Assembly (NCBI GenBank): GCA_023145935.1
Contig: JAGLDB010000157.1
Coordinates: 1 to 5,057, forward strand
DNA from: Candidatus Sabulitectum sp.
Lineage (GTDB): Bacteria > Fermentibacterota > Fermentibacteria > Fermentibacterales > Fermentibacteraceae
DNA: 5,057 bases
Direction of reading: 5' to 3'
Shown here: positions 3,418-5,057 of the stretch, piece by piece
How the letters are laid out: each line of letters opens with the position of its first letter
How positions within the stretch are numbered: the stretch's first letter is position 1
Notes under the pieces: model-generated
The model's input: the letters and a program-made list of their open reading frames with translations, nothing else
Database searches by the model: none
Told to the model about the DNA's origin: nothing
Position numbers and translations under genes: made by a program

Positions 3418-5046
3418 TTAACGGTGTGGCCCTACTGCACGGTAGTTATCCGGCGGTAGTGAATCCACAGCCATGTAGCCTTCGGGTACTGAGCCTGTGA
3501 ATTCGTAGATGATCGTGTTGCCTGACTGCGTTCTCCAGACCTCTGTGATGAATGGTGGAGGGTTAACTACATCCCATGAATTACCATCAGGAGATCTTCG
3601 CCAGCAGCGGGAAAGCCAGGGTCTGAGGGTGGGCAGATCTCTGTCTACAACCATGTACTGCACATTGTGACTCTCAAGATAAGGCCATAGGAGCATCTCG
3701 TAATCATTGGGCCAGGCAAGTGTTGGTTTCCGGTAGACCCAGTGAAACAACTCCACATTGGGGTAGGTACAAACCCAGGCAGAGTCTGAGGAGTTCTCCC
3801 CTATCCACACTGCTGCCTCTCTGGCTTCAGATGCCCTGGCTCTGCTGTCTGACTGCATCACCTTTATGAACGGAGCAGCAAGGATCAAAACACACACCAG
3901 TACTACCCAGTACAGAAGCATTCTTCCCTTTGGCCTTTGAATTATTTCTTTGAACCCCACAGCTCCCATTCCCACAACGGCGGGAATGGCAATTGTAAGA
4001 TACCTGCCTGCATGCTGATGAAGAATAAGCGCTGCAAGTACAGGTCCGATGGTCAGCAGTGGAAGAAGCATCTTCCGTCGGGTCTTCAATGAAAGCAGGG
4101 CTATCATGCCGGGAATCATGAAGATCACCAGTGTGGGCTGACCGAAGATCTCTCCTCTATGGGTACTGCCCAGTGTGAATGGCTCTATTACCCGCAAGAC
4201 GCCAGCACCAAGATACTTTGCAACCGCAACCGGTCCCTGATTGTTCCACATGTCTGAAGGGGATGGTGCTGTTTCCCGCACACTCCAGGCAGACCAGTGA
4301 TTCTCATTCAGAAGGAATTGACCATTCTGACTGTGAGTTGGGCTTCCGAATTCATTGATATTCCGAATAAGCCAGGGCGATACAATGATCAGAGCAGTCA
4401 CTCCGCAAAGAGCAGCTTTCATCCATTTGTGTTTACCGCCTTTGATAATTATCCACAAACCCATTGCCGGAACCATAAGTACACCCTGGGTTCTGGTCAG
4501 GTAGAGAACACCGGACATACCCCCAAGCAATACTGCTCTCTTCCAGGATATTTCTTTTTTGTCTGCTGTGATCAGAATCAGATAGAAAAGAGCAAGGTAA
4601 AGCATCAAGCTGTCTGGCTGGGTAGAGAACCAGACAAACGGAGGGTCAAATGCAAGGTAGCCCAGCACCACAAGAGCAGCCTCTTTGCCGAATTGTTTCT
4701 TTGCCCAGTAAGCACCGAAAAACATAGCCAGCAGCCCGTGAAGCAGCACGACAAATTGAGCCTGTACCATTCCAATTCCTGCAATACGAAACAAAGGTAT
4801 AAGCATAAGTGCCATGGCAGGCTGCCTGTTTGCCTCCGGTCTTAGAAACTCTTCTGACTGATCATAGAGAGTCCACTTCACAAAAGTGGAAAACCCCAGC
4901 CCCCTGTTGATGTTATCTGCAATCAGCATGTGAGAAGCCATGCCGTCGCCTGCAGGAATCGGGTTGCGAAGTATCACCCACCCTCTGACAAGGCCTCCGG
5001 CAAACAGAATCAGGATCGCCGCAAGAAGAAATGTTTTTTTGCTCAT
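3418..5046 (-). CDS. GT-C membrane glycosyltransferase, family 39-like (ArnT/PMT superfamily)
   Basis: The 542-residue protein looks like an integral-membrane GT-C glycosyltransferase that would use a polyprenyl-phosphate sugar donor on the outer face of the inner membrane. A first membrane helix (about 6-26) is followed by the loop NPIPAGDGMASHMLIADNI (28-46), where D34 is the likely catalytic aspartate. RPEANRQPAM (69-78) leads into a run of hydrophobic helices to about residue 400. Family landmarks include LTRTQGVLMVP (183-193), SPWLIRN (223-229) and HAGRYLTIAIPAV. About 140 residues of soluble C-terminal domain follow, with AAVWIGENSSDSAWVCTYP and VQYMVVDRDLP. Acceptor and sugar are unknown; lipid, glycan or protein targets are all possible. 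Only 11 bases precede the ATG in this window, so the ribosome-binding site is not confirmed and a slightly earlier start cannot be excluded. Flavodoxin follows after 10 bases. Confidence 0.85.
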   Translation of the reverse strand: MSKKTFLLAAILILFAGGLVRGWVILRNPIPAGDGMASHMLIADNINRGLGFSTFVKWTLYDQSEEFLRPEANRQPAMALMLIPLFRIAGIGMVQAQFVVLLHGLLAMFFGAYWAKKQFGKEAALVVLGYLAFDPPFVWFSTQPDSLMLYLALFYLILITADKKEISWKRAVLLGGMSGVLYLTRTQGVLMVPAMGLWIIIKGGKHKWMKAALCGVTALIIVSPWLIRNINEFGSPTHSQNGQFLLNENHWSAWSVRETAPSPSDMWNNQGPVAVAKYLGAGVLRVIEPFTLGSTHRGEIFGQPTLVIFMIPGMIALLSLKTRRKMLLPLLTIGPVLAALILHQHAGRYLTIAIPAVVGMGAVGFKEIIQRPKGRMLLYWVVLVCVLILAAPFIKVMQSDSRARASEAREAAVWIGENSSDSAWVCTYPNVELFHWVYRKPTLAWPNDYEMLLWPYLESHNVQYMVVDRDLPTLRPWLSRCWRRSPDGNSWDVVNPPPFITEVWRTQSGNTIIYEFTGSVPEGYMAVDSLPPDNYRAVGPHR

Positions 5047-5057
5047 GTCTGGTAATT

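Noticed and set aside
4297..4845. 182-codon open frame on + inside the glycosyltransferase gene
   Set aside because: Antisense to a well-supported membrane protein; its composition, rich in H, K, S and Q, is typical of the complement of a hydrophobic gene.

Overview
The window looks like a stretch of bacterial chromosome. It has intergenic gaps, Shine-Dalgarno starts, short overlapping operons and one clear intrinsic terminator. No rRNA, tRNA, mobile element or CRISPR array is visible. The taxon cannot be fixed from these genes. The mix of a 6-bladed beta-propeller protein, a family-39-like membrane glycosyltransferase, a stand-alone RRM protein and stacked toxin-antitoxin (TA) modules is common in environmental bacteria and uncultured phyla, for example around the FCB group. 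That placement is a guess.

Layout from left to right: (1) the 3' part of a beta-propeller (NHL-like) gene on +, cut by the window start; (2) a convergent hicB-hicA module on -, whose 59-aa HicA toxin uses a GTG start in a 4-base overlap with hicB and is easily missed; (3) a 304-base divergent control region with one palindrome next to the predicted hicBA -35 box and another over the predicted mazEF -10 box; (4) mazE-mazF on +, overlapping by 7 bases and close to the E. coli pair; (5) a 386-base AT-rich spacer rich in inverted repeats, which becomes the presumed 5' leader of (6) an 86-aa RRM RNA-binding protein ending in a strong terminator; (7) a two-gene minus-strand operon, read from the right edge inward, with a 542-aa GT-C membrane glycosyltransferase followed 10 bases later by a 158-aa flavodoxin-domain protein.

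The centre (949-2192) is a back-to-back pair of unrelated type II TA modules, each encoding an RNA-targeting endoribonuclease and its antitoxin. They diverge from a shared spacer, so the two control regions could influence each other. The RRM gene next door also acts on RNA, and its leader can fold into a long hairpin ending one base before the ribosome-binding site. No functional link between the TA pairs and the RRM gene is shown; it is only adjacency.

Nothing here clearly amounts to an entirely new system. The best leads are the hidden hicA, the possible mini-ORF leader of hicB, the paired palindromes between the TA modules, and the structured leader of the RRM gene.
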